Source: DSPP01 sp964607165
Lineage (GTDB): Bacteria; Zixibacteria; MSB-5A5; DSPP01
Reading direction: 5' to 3'
DNA: 43,146 nucleotides
Assembly: GCA_964607165.1 (NCBI GenBank)
Contig: CAZSIT010000019.1
Location: 1-43,146 of the forward strand
Shown here: positions 1 through 9,168 of the stretch, one piece after another
How the letters are laid out: each line of letters opens with the position of its first letter
Numbering within the stretch: position 1 is the first letter of the stretch
The notes under the pieces: generated by a model
Seen by the model: only the letters and a program-made list of their open reading frames with translations
Databases searched by the model: none
What the model was told of the DNA's origin: nothing
Translations under genes and position numbers: made by a program

Positions 1-329
1 AACGGACGCATAGCCCCGTGAAAATCGTCAAAACATTCGACAAGTCGAGCGCCCTTTTGTTTAATGTTCTCGTAAACAACGAGAACTTAAAGGAAGTAGT
101 GTTTTCCTTCTTCAGACCATCTGCGGTAGGAAAAGAAGAGCTCTACTATACGGTTCAACTTATAAACACGAGCGTCTCCGAGATAAAACCGTACGTGTTG
201 CACGTCAAGAATCCGGACCTTATGAAATTTCCGGATATGGAGGAGATCTCCTTTACCTATCAAAAAATTATATGGACGTACGTGGACGGGGGCATCACCG
301 CGGAAGATGACTGGGAGACTCCGGTTTGA
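1..329 (+). CDS. hcp: Hcp (TssD) T6SS tube protein, 5'-truncated by window edge
   Basis: Hcp forms hexameric rings that stack into the inner tube of the type VI secretion system. The frame is open from base 3 to the stop at 327-329, and the residues upstream of the GTG at 18 (RTHSP) fit Hcp, so the true start lies outside the window. The visible part carries the Hcp C-terminal half: VVFSFFRPS, EELYYTVQL, a run like IKPYVLHVKNPDL, then EEISFTYQKIIWTYVDGG and an acidic DDWE tail. Full Hcp proteins are about 160-170 residues, so roughly 60 residues are missing. It is followed directly by tssE in the same direction, which supports a T6SS core operon. The only uncertainty is the missing N-terminus. 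Confidence 0.9.
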   Translation, partial: RTHSPVKIVKTFDKSSALLFNVLVNNENLKEVVFSFFRPSAVGKEELYYTVQLINTSVSEIKPYVLHVKNPDLMKFPDMEEISFTYQKIIWTYVDGGITAEDDWETPV

Positions 330-378
330 TAGTTTTACCAAGGCATCCGCGTAACGATTGATCTGATTACCGTTTGAA

Positions 379-801
379 ATGAAAGTAGCTAACGAGCGCA
401 CTCTTTTGGAGCGGCTGGTGTCCCCACCGGCCGCTTCTTTTCGTCGGGTAAAAATCGATTTACAAAAGCTGTCCGATTCGATTATTCTGCACCTGCGCCG
501 AATGATGAATGCCCGCCATGGTTTTACCCCGGCCCTGCCCGATTACGGCCTGCCGGACTTAAACGAATGTATTTTTTCTTTTCCCGACTCGCTTACCTAC
601 TTGAAACAGGCCCTACAAACCAGCATTGAAAAATATGAACCCCGGCTCTCGCGGGTGCGCGTTGCCTATGTTGAAGATCCGGAAAATCCCCTGGAAATTC
701 ATTTTGACATCCAGGCCCGGCTGGAAACCACGGAGGAGACGATGACTTTTGCTTTTTCCACCAGGGTGGGCTCGGCCGGCGGCGTTGAGGTTTTGGAATA
801 A
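379..801 (+). CDS. tssE: TssE, T6SS baseplate gp25-like protein
   Basis: TssE is the T6SS counterpart of phage T4 gp25 and links the baseplate to the contractile sheath. The 140-residue product has the family pattern: an N-terminal LLERL segment, a helical region with LRRMMNARHG, the PDYGLPDL motif at about residues 54-61, and the signature YEPRLSRVRV at about 88-97, where the glutamate and arginine are the conserved gp25 EPR motif. The length is normal for TssE. It lies 49 bases after hcp and 83 bases before tssF; two hairpins occupy the latter gap. No frameshift is seen. Confidence 0.92.
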   Translation: MKVANERTLLERLVSPPAASFRRVKIDLQKLSDSIILHLRRMMNARHGFTPALPDYGLPDLNECIFSFPDSLTYLKQALQTSIEKYEPRLSRVRVAYVEDPENPLEIHFDIQARLETTEETMTFAFSTRVGSAGGVEVLE

Positions 802-820
802 TGTTCAGTAACCTGTTTGT

Positions 821-872
821 GGGGAGTTCCGCTCCCCTAGAAATGGAAGGGACAGGAGCAGAGCTCCTGTCC
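821..872. repeat. Two adjacent hairpins between tssE and tssF
   Basis: Two perfect inverted repeats stand side by side. GGGGAG at 821-826 pairs with CTCCCC at 832-837 across a five-base loop. GGACAGGAGC at 850-859 pairs with GCTCCTGTCC at 863-872 across a three-base loop. Neither is followed by a T run, so they are unlikely to be intrinsic terminators. They could be palindromic intergenic repeats or an RNA-processing or attenuation site that sets the tssE:tssF ratio. The function is unknown. Confidence 0.6.
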
Positions 873-884
873 AACTAAAAAGCA

Positions 885-2645
885 ATGTTCAACAAATATT
901 ACCAGGACGAACTGACCTATCTGCGCCAGCTGGGAGAGGAATTCGCCCGCGCCTATCCCCGGCTGGCTCCCATGCTTGCCGAGTCGGGAGCCGACCCGGA
1001 CGTGGAACGGCTTTTGGAAGGTTTTGCTTTTCTGGCCGGCCGCATCCGCCAGAAATTGGACGGGGACCTTCCCGAGCTGGTGCATAATTTCGTGGGCCTG
1101 CTTTGGCCGCATTACCTGCGGCCGCTGCCCTCGGCAACCGTTCTGGAGTTTGATCCCTCGGGAGGAGCCTTACAAGAAACTCAAATTATACCCCGGGGCA
1201 CAACGGTGGAATCGGTGCCAGTGGATGGAACCCGCTGTCAGTTTAAAACCACATCCCAGCTTAGCGTATACCCGTTTGTCCTGAAAGAGATTTTTTTGGA
1301 AACCCCTGCAACCGGCGCTCCTTTTTTAAAGCTTGGTTTCCAAGTTGGAAAAACGGATCTTTCAAAGATAAAATTAAAGGAGCTGTCTTTGTTTTTGGCC
1401 GGAGAGCCGCAGATTTCTTATGGGCTTTATCTGCTTTTGTGCAATTATCTCAAGCGCGTTACTTTCCGGTCGATAGTCGGAACGAAAACCGGACGGGAGG
1501 CAAGTTTTGGCCCTGAAGTATTAAAACCGGGCGGGTTTGGAGAAGACCAGAGCTTAATTCCCTACCCTTCCCATTCTTTTGACGGCTATCGGCTACTTCA
1601 AGAGTACTTCACCATCTCGGAGAAGTTTCTGTTCGTAGAACTGCCGGATATTTCGCCCCTCGGCCGGCTGGACATTAAAGACCGGTTTGAGATAATTTTT
1701 GAATTTAACCGCCGCCCCGATGATGCGCTCCGCGTGAAAACAGGCGCACTCCGATTATACTGTTCCCCTGCCGTTAATCTCTTTCAGCATCAAGCCACTC
1801 CCATAAAAGTGGAAGGGGAAAAAACGGAGTATCGGCTGCGCCCCGAAGGCGCCAATCCGGAACATTTCGAAATTTTTTCAGTGGACAAAGTCAGGGGCTG
1901 GACCGCCGGCACGGTGGAGGAAAATGAATACCTCCCCTTTTTTTCCTACCGGCATTCCCTGGGCTTAGAAAATCGAAGGACCGAATATTATCAAACTACT
2001 CTTCGGCCCGCCGTAGTCGGCGGCGGAACGGAAACCTATGTTTCTTTCGTTGCCGACGACCAGTCCCTTCTCGTTCCTTCCACCCGCACGGTAGCGGTTG
2101 AACTGACTTGCTCCAACCGTAATTTAGCCGAAAAGTTAAAACCAGGAGACCTAAATTCGCCCACCGCAGCTTCTCCGGCCTATGCAAGCTTTCAGAACAT
2201 TACCCGCATAACTTCTTCCGTTCCGCCGCCTTTGGAAGGCGGAATGCTCTGGCGGTTGGTTTCGCATCTTTCGCTCAATTACCTTTCGCTTTTAAACATT
2301 GAAAATCTTCGCGCAGTTCTGGGGCTGTACAACTTTGCCGCGCTGTTTGACCGGCAGGCGGCCCGCGCCAACGAGCTGCGCCTGGGCGCCATCGGCAGCC
2401 TTCGATCCGGCCCCCAACATCTGTTCAGCAAGGGAAACGTTTTCCGGGGAACGAAAATTGAAATGGAGATGGCCGAGTCGGGCTTTGCCGCGGAAGGGGA
2501 AATGTATCTTTTTGCTTCCATTCTGAATAGATTTTTCGGCCTCTACGCTTCATTAAACTCTTTCTCCTGCTTGGAAGTTAAAGGAATCGAGCGCGGAGAA
2601 ATCTACCGCTGGAGGCCCGTTTCGGGCAGTCAGATTCTCCTATGA
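885..2645 (+). CDS. tssF: TssF, T6SS baseplate subunit
   Basis: TssF (VasA/ImpG) is a wedge component of the T6SS baseplate and works with TssE, TssG and TssK. The 586-residue product opens with the family signature: FNKYYQDELTYLRQLGEEFA, then YPRLAPML, DPDVERLLEGFAFL and VHNFVGLLWPHYLRPLPS. The C-terminus contains GNVFRGTKIEMEM, also typical of the family. The length is normal. The ATG at 885 lies just after the hairpin pair and has no obvious Shine-Dalgarno sequence. The stop codon overlaps the tssG start by four bases, indicating translational coupling. Confidence 0.95.
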   Translation: MFNKYYQDELTYLRQLGEEFARAYPRLAPMLAESGADPDVERLLEGFAFLAGRIRQKLDGDLPELVHNFVGLLWPHYLRPLPSATVLEFDPSGGALQETQIIPRGTTVESVPVDGTRCQFKTTSQLSVYPFVLKEIFLETPATGAPFLKLGFQVGKTDLSKIKLKELSLFLAGEPQISYGLYLLLCNYLKRVTFRSIVGTKTGREASFGPEVLKPGGFGEDQSLIPYPSHSFDGYRLLQEYFTISEKFLFVELPDISPLGRLDIKDRFEIIFEFNRRPDDALRVKTGALRLYCSPAVNLFQHQATPIKVEGEKTEYRLRPEGANPEHFEIFSVDKVRGWTAGTVEENEYLPFFSYRHSLGLENRRTEYYQTTLRPAVVGGGTETYVSFVADDQSLLVPSTRTVAVELTCSNRNLAEKLKPGDLNSPTAASPAYASFQNITRITSSVPPPLEGGMLWRLVSHLSLNYLSLLNIENLRAVLGLYNFAALFDRQAARANELRLGAIGSLRSGPQHLFSKGNVFRGTKIEMEMAESGFAAEGEMYLFASILNRFFGLYASLNSFSCLEVKGIERGEIYRWRPVSGSQILL

Positions 2646-3604
2646 TCGAAAAACTTTTGTCGGCGCCGCACCGTTTTTCTTTTTTTCAGGCGGTTATGCT
2701 TTTGCAAAATCGGCATAAGGAAGCGGTGCCCCTGGGTTACCAGGGACCGCCGGAACGGGAGGCCTTGCGGCTGCGCGCCGACACCAGCCTGGCCTTTCCA
2801 AAAAGCGATGTGGCCGCCATCGAACAGTCAAAAGAGCCGGAACTTCATCGCTTGACCGTCGCTTTTATGGGGCTGTACGGCACCACTTCACCCTTACCCA
2901 GCTTCTACAACGAGTTGCTTATAGCCGACGAGCAGGAAGGGGGGCCGCTGCGGAGCTTTTTTGACCTTTTCAATCATCGGCTGCTTTCATTTTATTATCG
3001 GGCCTGGACCAAATACCGCCCGCACGTCCTGTTTTCTCCGGGGGGCGGCGATGAACTCTCGGAGCGGCTTTTTGCGCTGATTGGGTTAGGCTCCAAAGAG
3101 CTGAAAGATTCGACCGGGATTGCCTCCGTCCGGCTTTTAACTTTCGCCGGCCTTCTGACCCAGAAGCCGCATTCGGCCCAATCGCTGGTAGGTATGCTGA
3201 AAAGTTACTTTGACCTGCCGGTGAAGGTGCGCCAGTTCGTGAAAAGAAAAATCCTTTTGGAAGAAAACCAAAAAGCGTTTTTGGGAAAGCAAAACTGCCG
3301 GCTCGCAGAAAACCTGGCCATAGGGGAGCGGGTCGCCGATTCTATGGGAAAGTTCCGGGTCAGCGTAGGCCCGCTTGACTATGCCGACTACAAACGCTTC
3401 TTGCCGAGGCAGGAGGGATTGGAATCGCTAAAAAAACTGACCGGTTTTTTCGCTCCCGACCGGCTGGACTTTGACGTGGAGGTGGCTCTGAAAGGTGTTG
3501 ATACGCCCCGCCTGGGGTTGCGGCTTTCCAGCGACTCGCATCTCGGTTGGACGACCGGTTTTTACTCGCGAGAGGCGGAGAAAGTGGCGGTTGTTTTCAA
3601 TTAG
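2642..3604 (+). CDS. tssG: TssG, T6SS baseplate subunit
   Basis: TssG (VasB/ImpH) is the second wedge subunit of the T6SS baseplate and associates with two copies of TssF. The 320-residue protein begins with the family hallmark (a PHRFSFFQAVMLLQ run near residues 9-22) and contains FMGLYGTTSPLPSFYNE at about 79-95, which matches the conserved GLxGxxSPLP core. DLFNHRLLSFYYRAW at about 112-126 is also characteristic. Its start overlaps the end of tssF (ATGA), so the two are probably produced together. A 75-base gap follows before tssH. Confidence 0.94.
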   Translation: MIEKLLSAPHRFSFFQAVMLLQNRHKEAVPLGYQGPPEREALRLRADTSLAFPKSDVAAIEQSKEPELHRLTVAFMGLYGTTSPLPSFYNELLIADEQEGGPLRSFFDLFNHRLLSFYYRAWTKYRPHVLFSPGGGDELSERLFALIGLGSKELKDSTGIASVRLLTFAGLLTQKPHSAQSLVGMLKSYFDLPVKVRQFVKRKILLEENQKAFLGKQNCRLAENLAIGERVADSMGKFRVSVGPLDYADYKRFLPRQEGLESLKKLTGFFAPDRLDFDVEVALKGVDTPRLGLRLSSDSHLGWTTGFYSREAEKVAVVFN

Positions 3605-3679
3605 CGCTTGATTCGTTCAGGTTCCCGCTATATCTTTGATGTGACTTAGGACTTAGACTCATACGAGAAGGGACTGCCG

Positions 3680-6373
3680 ATGGCTAAAGTTGAGCGAAAA
3701 CACCTTTTTGATAAGCTGAACAGAACTTGTCGTAGCGCTTTAGATGGAGGCGTTAGCCTCAGCGTTTCCCGCACTAACTACGAAGTTACTCCTGAGCACG
3801 TCTTTTCGAAATTAGTTGAAGACGTAACAGGCGATATCCAACTAATCCTACGCAGGTTCGAAATCGAAATCCCACGCCTCATTTCCGCGTTGCAACGAGA
3901 CCTGGACGATCTCAAGAGTGGCAACCCAGGTCGACAAGTTCTCTCCGAGTTGCTTCTTGAATGGTTTCAAGAAAGCTGGTTGATTGGTTCGATCGATTTT
4001 GGGGCGTCTGAAATTCGGTCCGGAATTCTTTTTGCAGGGCTTATGGAAAAGCCGCACAGGTATTTGACCGGACGGGCGGGAGATTTAATCGACGAAATTT
4101 CCAGAGAGCAATTACGCAACGAGTTTTTTGACATCGTGGTCTCCTCCTCGGAGGAAAAAGAAAGTGCTAAGCCCGCAAAGGAGGGAGAGACGGCGGGAGC
4201 GCCGGGCGGCGATACGGCGCTGGGGCGTTTTACCATCGACTTTACCGCGCGCGCCAAAAAAGGGGAGATAGACCCGGTTTTCGGACGGGACGTTGAGATT
4301 CGTCAAATCATTGACATCTTGGCCGGGCGGCGGAAAAACAATCCGATTGTCGTCGGTGACCCGGGCGTGGGCAAAACCGCGGTTGTGGAGGGATTGGCCC
4401 TGCGCATTGCCGAAGGAGACGTTCCGGACTTATTAAAAAACGTTTCTCTTTTAGGTTTAGATTTGGGGCTTTTGCAGGCCGGCGCGGGAGTTAAGGGAGA
4501 ATTTGAAAACCGCTTGAAGTCGGTCATCGGTGAAGTCAAAGCTTCACCTAAACCAATCATTCTTTTTATTGATGAAGCCCATATGCTAATCGGCGCCGGG
4601 GCGGCCGCCGGCGGCTCGGACGCGGCCAGCCTGCTCAAGCCAGCTCTGGCGCGTGGGGAACTGCGCACTATAGCCGCGACCACTTGGTCGGAATACAAAA
4701 AGTATTTTGAAAAAGATGCCGCTTTGGCCCGGCGTTTTCAGCTGGTCAAATTGGACGAACCGTCCGAAGAGTCCACCGTTTTGATGCTGCGGGGGCTGCG
4801 GGAGAAATATGAAAAATATCACCAGGTCACGTTGTTGGACGAGGCTTTGGTTGCCGCCGCGCGCCTTTCGTCCCGCTACATCTCCGGACGGCAATTGCCG
4901 GATAAAGCGGTTGATTTGGTGGACACTTGCGCCGCCCGCGTGAAAATCTCGCTTTCTTCCAAACCGGCTTCTCTCGACGACCTGGAGCGCAAAATTCAGG
5001 CGCTCGAGCGCGAACTATCGGCTTATCAAAAGGACCAGTCCGTCGGCGTTGAAGTCGATGGAAAGAAAGTAGAAGAAATTCAGCAAGAAGTGGCTGTCTG
5101 CAAAGGAAAACAAGAGCGGCTCTCCTCCCAATGGAAAGATGAGAAAAAATTAGTGGATGAGTTTGCCTCTACTTGCAAGAAGATAGTGGAAGAGGCTAAA
5201 AAAAGCGGCGTAAACGGAGATTGGGCAAAAAAACTCAAGTCCGAGCGGAAAAAGCTGGAAAAGGTTCGGGGGAAAGACCCGCTGATTTATGTTGAGGTTA
5301 ATCCGGAAGTCATTTCAAAAGTGGTTTCGGATTGGACCGGAATACCGGTAGGGAAGATGGTTTCCGATGAGGCCACGGCTATTTTAAGTTTCGACCAGAA
5401 ACTGAAGGAACGGATTAAAGGACAGGATTATGCCGTCGAGGCGGTAGCCAAAGGGATTCGGGCATCCAAGGCGGGAATTAGCGACCCGAGCAAACCGATT
5501 GGGGTATTTCTTTTCGTCGGCCCTTCCGGCGTTGGCAAAACGGAGTGCGCCCTGGGGGTGGCCGATTTGCTGTTCGGAGGGGAGCGTTTTATCTCCACTA
5601 TAAATATGTCCGAGTTTCAGGAAAAGCACACCGTTTCCCGGCTCATCGGCTCTCCCCCAGGATATGTCGGCTACGGAGAAGGGGGAGTTCTGACCGAAGC
5701 GGTGCGCCAGCGCCCCTATTCCGTAGTGCTCTTGGACGAGGTTGAAAAAGCAGACCCGGAAGTAATGAATTTGTTTTATCAGGTTTTCGACAAGGGGATG
5801 CTTTCGGACGGAGAGGGAAGACTGATTGACTTCAAAAATACAGTGGTCTTTATGACTTCCAACTTAGCCACGGATATTATCACCCAGATGGGATTTTCTA
5901 ACCCCAAGCCTTCCCACGAAGAGATTGTCGCCGCCATCCGTCCCGTTCTTAACAAGCATTTCAAACCAGCCCTGGTCGGGCGAATGACCGTGGTTCCATT
6001 CTTCCCCCTGCCGTCGGAAACCTTAAAGGAAATAGTCAAGCTCAAATTGAACCGCCTGGTCAGCCGGTTAAAGGAGAGCCATCGAGTGAGCTTGACCTAC
6101 GACGATACCGTAGTGGAACAGATAACTTCCCGCTGCCGGGAGGTGGAAACCGGCGCCCGCAACATCGACCATATAATGCAGGGAAGTCTTTTGCCGAAAG
6201 TTTCCACCGAAATCCTCCAGCGTTTGACTTCCGGCCCGCTCCCGGAAAGACTTTGGCTGGGGATAGACGGCTCCGGCGAATTTACTTTCCGTTTTTCTGA
6301 TGACGGCGGGCCCTCTTCTCCAACCATCCCCTCTCCGGTTTCCGCCGCATTGGAAGCGGGAGCAAGCGAATAA
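3680..6373 (+). CDS. tssH: TssH/ClpV, T6SS sheath-recycling AAA+ ATPase
   Basis: ClpV is the hexameric ATPase that disassembles contracted TssB/TssC sheaths. The 897-residue protein has an N-terminal Clp-N-type domain, a first AAA+ module with Walker A GDPGVGKT near residues 226-233 and Walker B ILFIDEAH, a charged coiled-coil middle region, and a second AAA+ module with Walker A GPSGVGKT near 614-621, Walker B VVLLDEVEKA and a C-terminal ClpB-D2-small domain. The position between tssG and vgrG separates ClpV from housekeeping ClpB. An AGAAGGGA stretch precedes the ATG and serves as a plausible ribosome binding site. The stop codon abuts the vgrG start with no gap. Confidence 0.95.
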   Translation: MAKVERKHLFDKLNRTCRSALDGGVSLSVSRTNYEVTPEHVFSKLVEDVTGDIQLILRRFEIEIPRLISALQRDLDDLKSGNPGRQVLSELLLEWFQESWLIGSIDFGASEIRSGILFAGLMEKPHRYLTGRAGDLIDEISREQLRNEFFDIVVSSSEEKESAKPAKEGETAGAPGGDTALGRFTIDFTARAKKGEIDPVFGRDVEIRQIIDILAGRRKNNPIVVGDPGVGKTAVVEGLALRIAEGDVPDLLKNVSLLGLDLGLLQAGAGVKGEFENRLKSVIGEVKASPKPIILFIDEAHMLIGAGAAAGGSDAASLLKPALARGELRTIAATTWSEYKKYFEKDAALARRFQLVKLDEPSEESTVLMLRGLREKYEKYHQVTLLDEALVAAARLSSRYISGRQLPDKAVDLVDTCAARVKISLSSKPASLDDLERKIQALERELSAYQKDQSVGVEVDGKKVEEIQQEVAVCKGKQERLSSQWKDEKKLVDEFASTCKKIVEEAKKSGVNGDWAKKLKSERKKLEKVRGKDPLIYVEVNPEVISKVVSDWTGIPVGKMVSDEATAILSFDQKLKERIKGQDYAVEAVAKGIRASKAGISDPSKPIGVFLFVGPSGVGKTECALGVADLLFGGERFISTINMSEFQEKHTVSRLIGSPPGYVGYGEGGVLTEAVRQRPYSVVLLDEVEKADPEVMNLFYQVFDKGMLSDGEGRLIDFKNTVVFMTSNLATDIITQMGFSNPKPSHEEIVAAIRPVLNKHFKPALVGRMTVVPFFPLPSETLKEIVKLKLNRLVSRLKESHRVSLTYDDTVVEQITSRCREVETGARNIDHIMQGSLLPKVSTEILQRLTSGPLPERLWLGIDGSGEFTFRFSDDGGPSSPTIPSPVSAALEAGASE

Positions 6374-8593
6374 ATGGTCATTATCCGTTCCTCTTCTGGA
6401 GCCGATTTTCTTTTTGAAACCAAAGGGTATTCCGGCGAGCTGCGGGTTTTGAAATTCACCGGCCAAGAATCCCTCTCCCGGCTTTTTTCCTTCCGTCTGG
6501 AATTGACTTCGGACGACTGGGAAATAGACCTGGACGCGGTCGTGGGTAAAGCGGCGAATCTGTCCATTCAATATCCGGAGGGGAAGAAAGTGGCGCACGG
6601 CATTGTTTCCTGGATGGAAATCAGCAGCAAAGGAGAAAAGCTGGCCCCTTATTACGCCGAGTTAGTGCCGGAGGTCTGGCTTTTAACCCGCGTGGTAAGG
6701 TCCAGAATCTTTCAAAAAATGTCGGTCAAAGATATTGTCGCCAAGGTCTTATCCGACAACCAAATTCCCTCTGACGGCTTTCGTTTTGCCCTCAAGCGGA
6801 CGCCGGCGGCGCGGGAATACTGCGTTCAGTATAATGAAAGCGACTGGAATTTTGTTTCGCGTCTAATGGAAGAAGAAGGGATTTTTTATTTCTTTGAACA
6901 TAAGGAGGATGCCTCCGTTTTGGTTATGGGAGATTCCCCCGATGCGGTGTTGCCGATTGCTTCTCCGGTCGAAATTCCTTTCCGCGAAGCTTCCAAAACT
7001 AAAACCGAAAAGGAGAGCGTCTCCGAATTCCGTTTGGCACAGGAAATCCGTTTCGGGAAAACCACTCTGCGGGACTTCAATTTTACCCGTCCCACCTTGA
7101 ACTTGGAAAAAAACGCCGAGGCGGGGCGGGATAAAAAGCTGGAATATTACGAGTACCCGGGGCTTTACGCCGAGCAAAAAATCGGCGAAGATTTGGCCAA
7201 AATCCGTCTGGAAGAGTATCAGGCCTTGCGCTGCCGAAGCACGGGCCAGTCAACCTGCCGGCGTTTTACACCCGGATACAAGTTTAACTTAATCGATCAT
7301 GCCCGCGAAAGTTTAAACGCCGAATATCTTCTGGTTTCGGTTGAACAAAACGGGCTGCAGCCCTTTGAGCAGGGCGCCACCAGCGGCTTTCACTACGATA
7401 ACGTTTTTACCTGCATTCCGGCTTCCACTTCTTTCCGCCCTACCCGGGTGACGCCCAAACCGGCAGTGAGAGGCGCGCAAACGGCAATAGTCACCGGCCC
7501 CAAGGGGGAAGAGATTTATACCGATGAACACGGCCGGGTGAAAGTGCAGTTTCATTGGGACCGGGAGGGGCAGAAAAATGAGGCCTCTTCCTGCTGGATT
7601 CGCATCTCAAACGCCTGGGCCGGTAAAGGCTGGGGAGCGATTTACATTCCCCGCATCGGGCAGGAAGTCATCGTCGATTTCTTAGAAGGCGACCCGGACC
7701 GTCCCATCATCACCGGCCGGGTATATAACGGCGACAACAAACCGCCTTACAAACTACCGGACGAAAAAACCAAAAGCACCTTGAAGTCGGACAGTTCCAA
7801 AGGGGGAGATGGTTTCAACGAAATACGTTTTGAGGATAATAAAGGGAAAGAACAGATTTTCATTCACGCCGAGAGAAATCAGGATGTTCGCGTCAAGGCC
7901 AATGTTTATGAAACGATAGGCAACGAACGTCATCTGATTGTCAAAAAAAACCAGCTCGAATTAGTGGAAAAAGATAAACATTCCCTCGTTAAAGGAGACC
8001 GGATTGCAAAGGTGGAAGGGGATAAGAACTTGGGAGTGAAGGGGAATCGGCTGATAGCCATTGAGGGGAACGATAACCTTACGGTTGACGGCGACCGGTT
8101 GAAAAAAATTGCCGGGAACCAACATCTCACTGTTAGCGGAAATCACAACGAAAAGACCGACGGCGCAATTTCCGTTCAAGCCGGTCAAAATTTCTACGGC
8201 AAAGCTGGAATGGATTACGCTATGGATGCTGGGATGAATGTTCACATCAAGGGGGGGATGAACGTGGTGATTGAGGCCGGGATGCAGTTGACTATCAAAG
8301 CTGGACCCGGGTTCGTTTCCATTGGGCCGAGCGGGGTGGCTATCTCCGGCCCGATGGTGATGATTAACAGCGGCGGGGCCGCCGGTTCGGGAAGCGGCAG
8401 CTCGCCGGAAGCTCCCCAGTCGCCTGAAAAGCCGGATGAGCCGAAGGAAGCGAAGGAGGCCGACACGGCCCGGCCCGGCGAAAAACCGGAAGCGCCCAAG
8501 CTGCCCAAACCGCCTCAACCGGAGTCGTACGGCCCGGCGGCTTCGGTTTTAAAAGAAGCGGCAAAAAGCGGCACTCCTTTCTGTGAGCATTGA
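6374..8593 (+). CDS. vgrG: VgrG (TssI), T6SS spike protein with proline-rich tail
   Basis: VgrG trimers form the puncturing spike on the Hcp tube. The 739-residue protein has the gp27-like base (residues 1 to about 370), the gp5 OB-fold at about 375-455 with DEHGRVKVQFHWDR and WAGKGWGAIYIPRIGQEVIVDFLEGDPDRPIITGRVYN-type core, then a beta-helical needle of short G/N-rich repeats. After the needle (ending near MVMINSGG) comes a P/K/E-rich tail of about 75 residues that ends in SGTPFCEH. No enzymatic domain is evident in the tail, which is more likely an adaptor or PAAR docking site. The start follows directly after tssH, and the cargo module begins 36 bases downstream. Confidence 0.95.
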   Translation: MVIIRSSSGADFLFETKGYSGELRVLKFTGQESLSRLFSFRLELTSDDWEIDLDAVVGKAANLSIQYPEGKKVAHGIVSWMEISSKGEKLAPYYAELVPEVWLLTRVVRSRIFQKMSVKDIVAKVLSDNQIPSDGFRFALKRTPAAREYCVQYNESDWNFVSRLMEEEGIFYFFEHKEDASVLVMGDSPDAVLPIASPVEIPFREASKTKTEKESVSEFRLAQEIRFGKTTLRDFNFTRPTLNLEKNAEAGRDKKLEYYEYPGLYAEQKIGEDLAKIRLEEYQALRCRSTGQSTCRRFTPGYKFNLIDHARESLNAEYLLVSVEQNGLQPFEQGATSGFHYDNVFTCIPASTSFRPTRVTPKPAVRGAQTAIVTGPKGEEIYTDEHGRVKVQFHWDREGQKNEASSCWIRISNAWAGKGWGAIYIPRIGQEVIVDFLEGDPDRPIITGRVYNGDNKPPYKLPDEKTKSTLKSDSSKGGDGFNEIRFEDNKGKEQIFIHAERNQDVRVKANVYETIGNERHLIVKKNQLELVEKDKHSLVKGDRIAKVEGDKNLGVKGNRLIAIEGNDNLTVDGDRLKKIAGNQHLTVSGNHNEKTDGAISVQAGQNFYGKAGMDYAMDAGMNVHIKGGMNVVIEAGMQLTIKAGPGFVSIGPSGVAISGPMVMINSGGAAGSGSGSSPEAPQSPEKPDEPKEAKEADTARPGEKPEAPKLPKPPQPESYGPAASVLKEAAKSGTPFCEH

Positions 8594-8629
8594 CCGCCGG
8601 AATAGACCGGCCCGTGAGGTTGGAAAAGA

Positions 8630-9157
8630 ATGACGGACATCGCAAGCTCAATAAGCAAACATCTATTTAGTGAACCGGAAACAAGCGTAGTTGCCGTTCT
8701 AGACGGCGCTTCCATTCCGAACCTTCTTGACCGGTTGTATGAGCACCAAACGGAGCACGTTTGCCTCTACCGGGGAGAACTCAAACCTGACCTTGCCGAA
8801 ACTGCTCCTTATTTGGTCCACCTGTTGCCAGACATCCCTTTTACCGAATGGGTTCTTTCCCAGGGCTGGGGGAATCATTGGGGAATCTTCGCCTCCGCAG
8901 CGGTTGAGTTGGAAGATCTGCGCAAACATTTCCGCAAATTTTTGATGGTCAAGGCATCGGAAGGGAAACAGGTCTATTTCCGCTATTACGACCCGCGCGT
9001 GCTACGGGTTTATTTGCCCACCTGCAACGCGGAAGAAACAAAGTTGCTTTTCGGGCCGGTTGCAAGATATTGCTGTGAGGATGAAAAACCGGAAACTTTC
9101 CTGTCGTTTCGTCCCGAACAGAATGTTCTCAAAAAAGAGGTCCTTCAACTGACTTAG
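8630..9157 (+). CDS. DUF4123 T6SS effector adaptor
   Basis: DUF4123 proteins (Tap-1/TEC type) are chaperone-adaptors that load a specific cargo effector onto its VgrG. The 175-residue product shows the family's features: AVLDGASIPNLLDRLYE at the N-terminus, an APYLVHL segment, WGNHWGIFASA, LRKHFRKFLMV and the signature YFRYYDPRVLRVYLPT near residues 115-130, followed by LFGPVARYCCE. It lies just after vgrG and ahead of a small conserved gene and the putative effector, the standard order for a VgrG cargo island. The partner effector is inferred from the neighbourhood only. Confidence 0.85.
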   Translation: MTDIASSISKHLFSEPETSVVAVLDGASIPNLLDRLYEHQTEHVCLYRGELKPDLAETAPYLVHLLPDIPFTEWVLSQGWGNHWGIFASAAVELEDLRKHFRKFLMVKASEGKQVYFRYYDPRVLRVYLPTCNAEETKLLFGPVARYCCEDEKPETFLSFRPEQNVLKKEVLQLT

Positions 9158-9168
9158 AACTAAAAACT

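Noticed and set aside
3605..3679. Sigma-70 promoter before tssH (TTGATT and TATATC)
   Set aside because: The spacing is only 15 bases and the hexamers are weak; a separate promoter is not needed in this operon.
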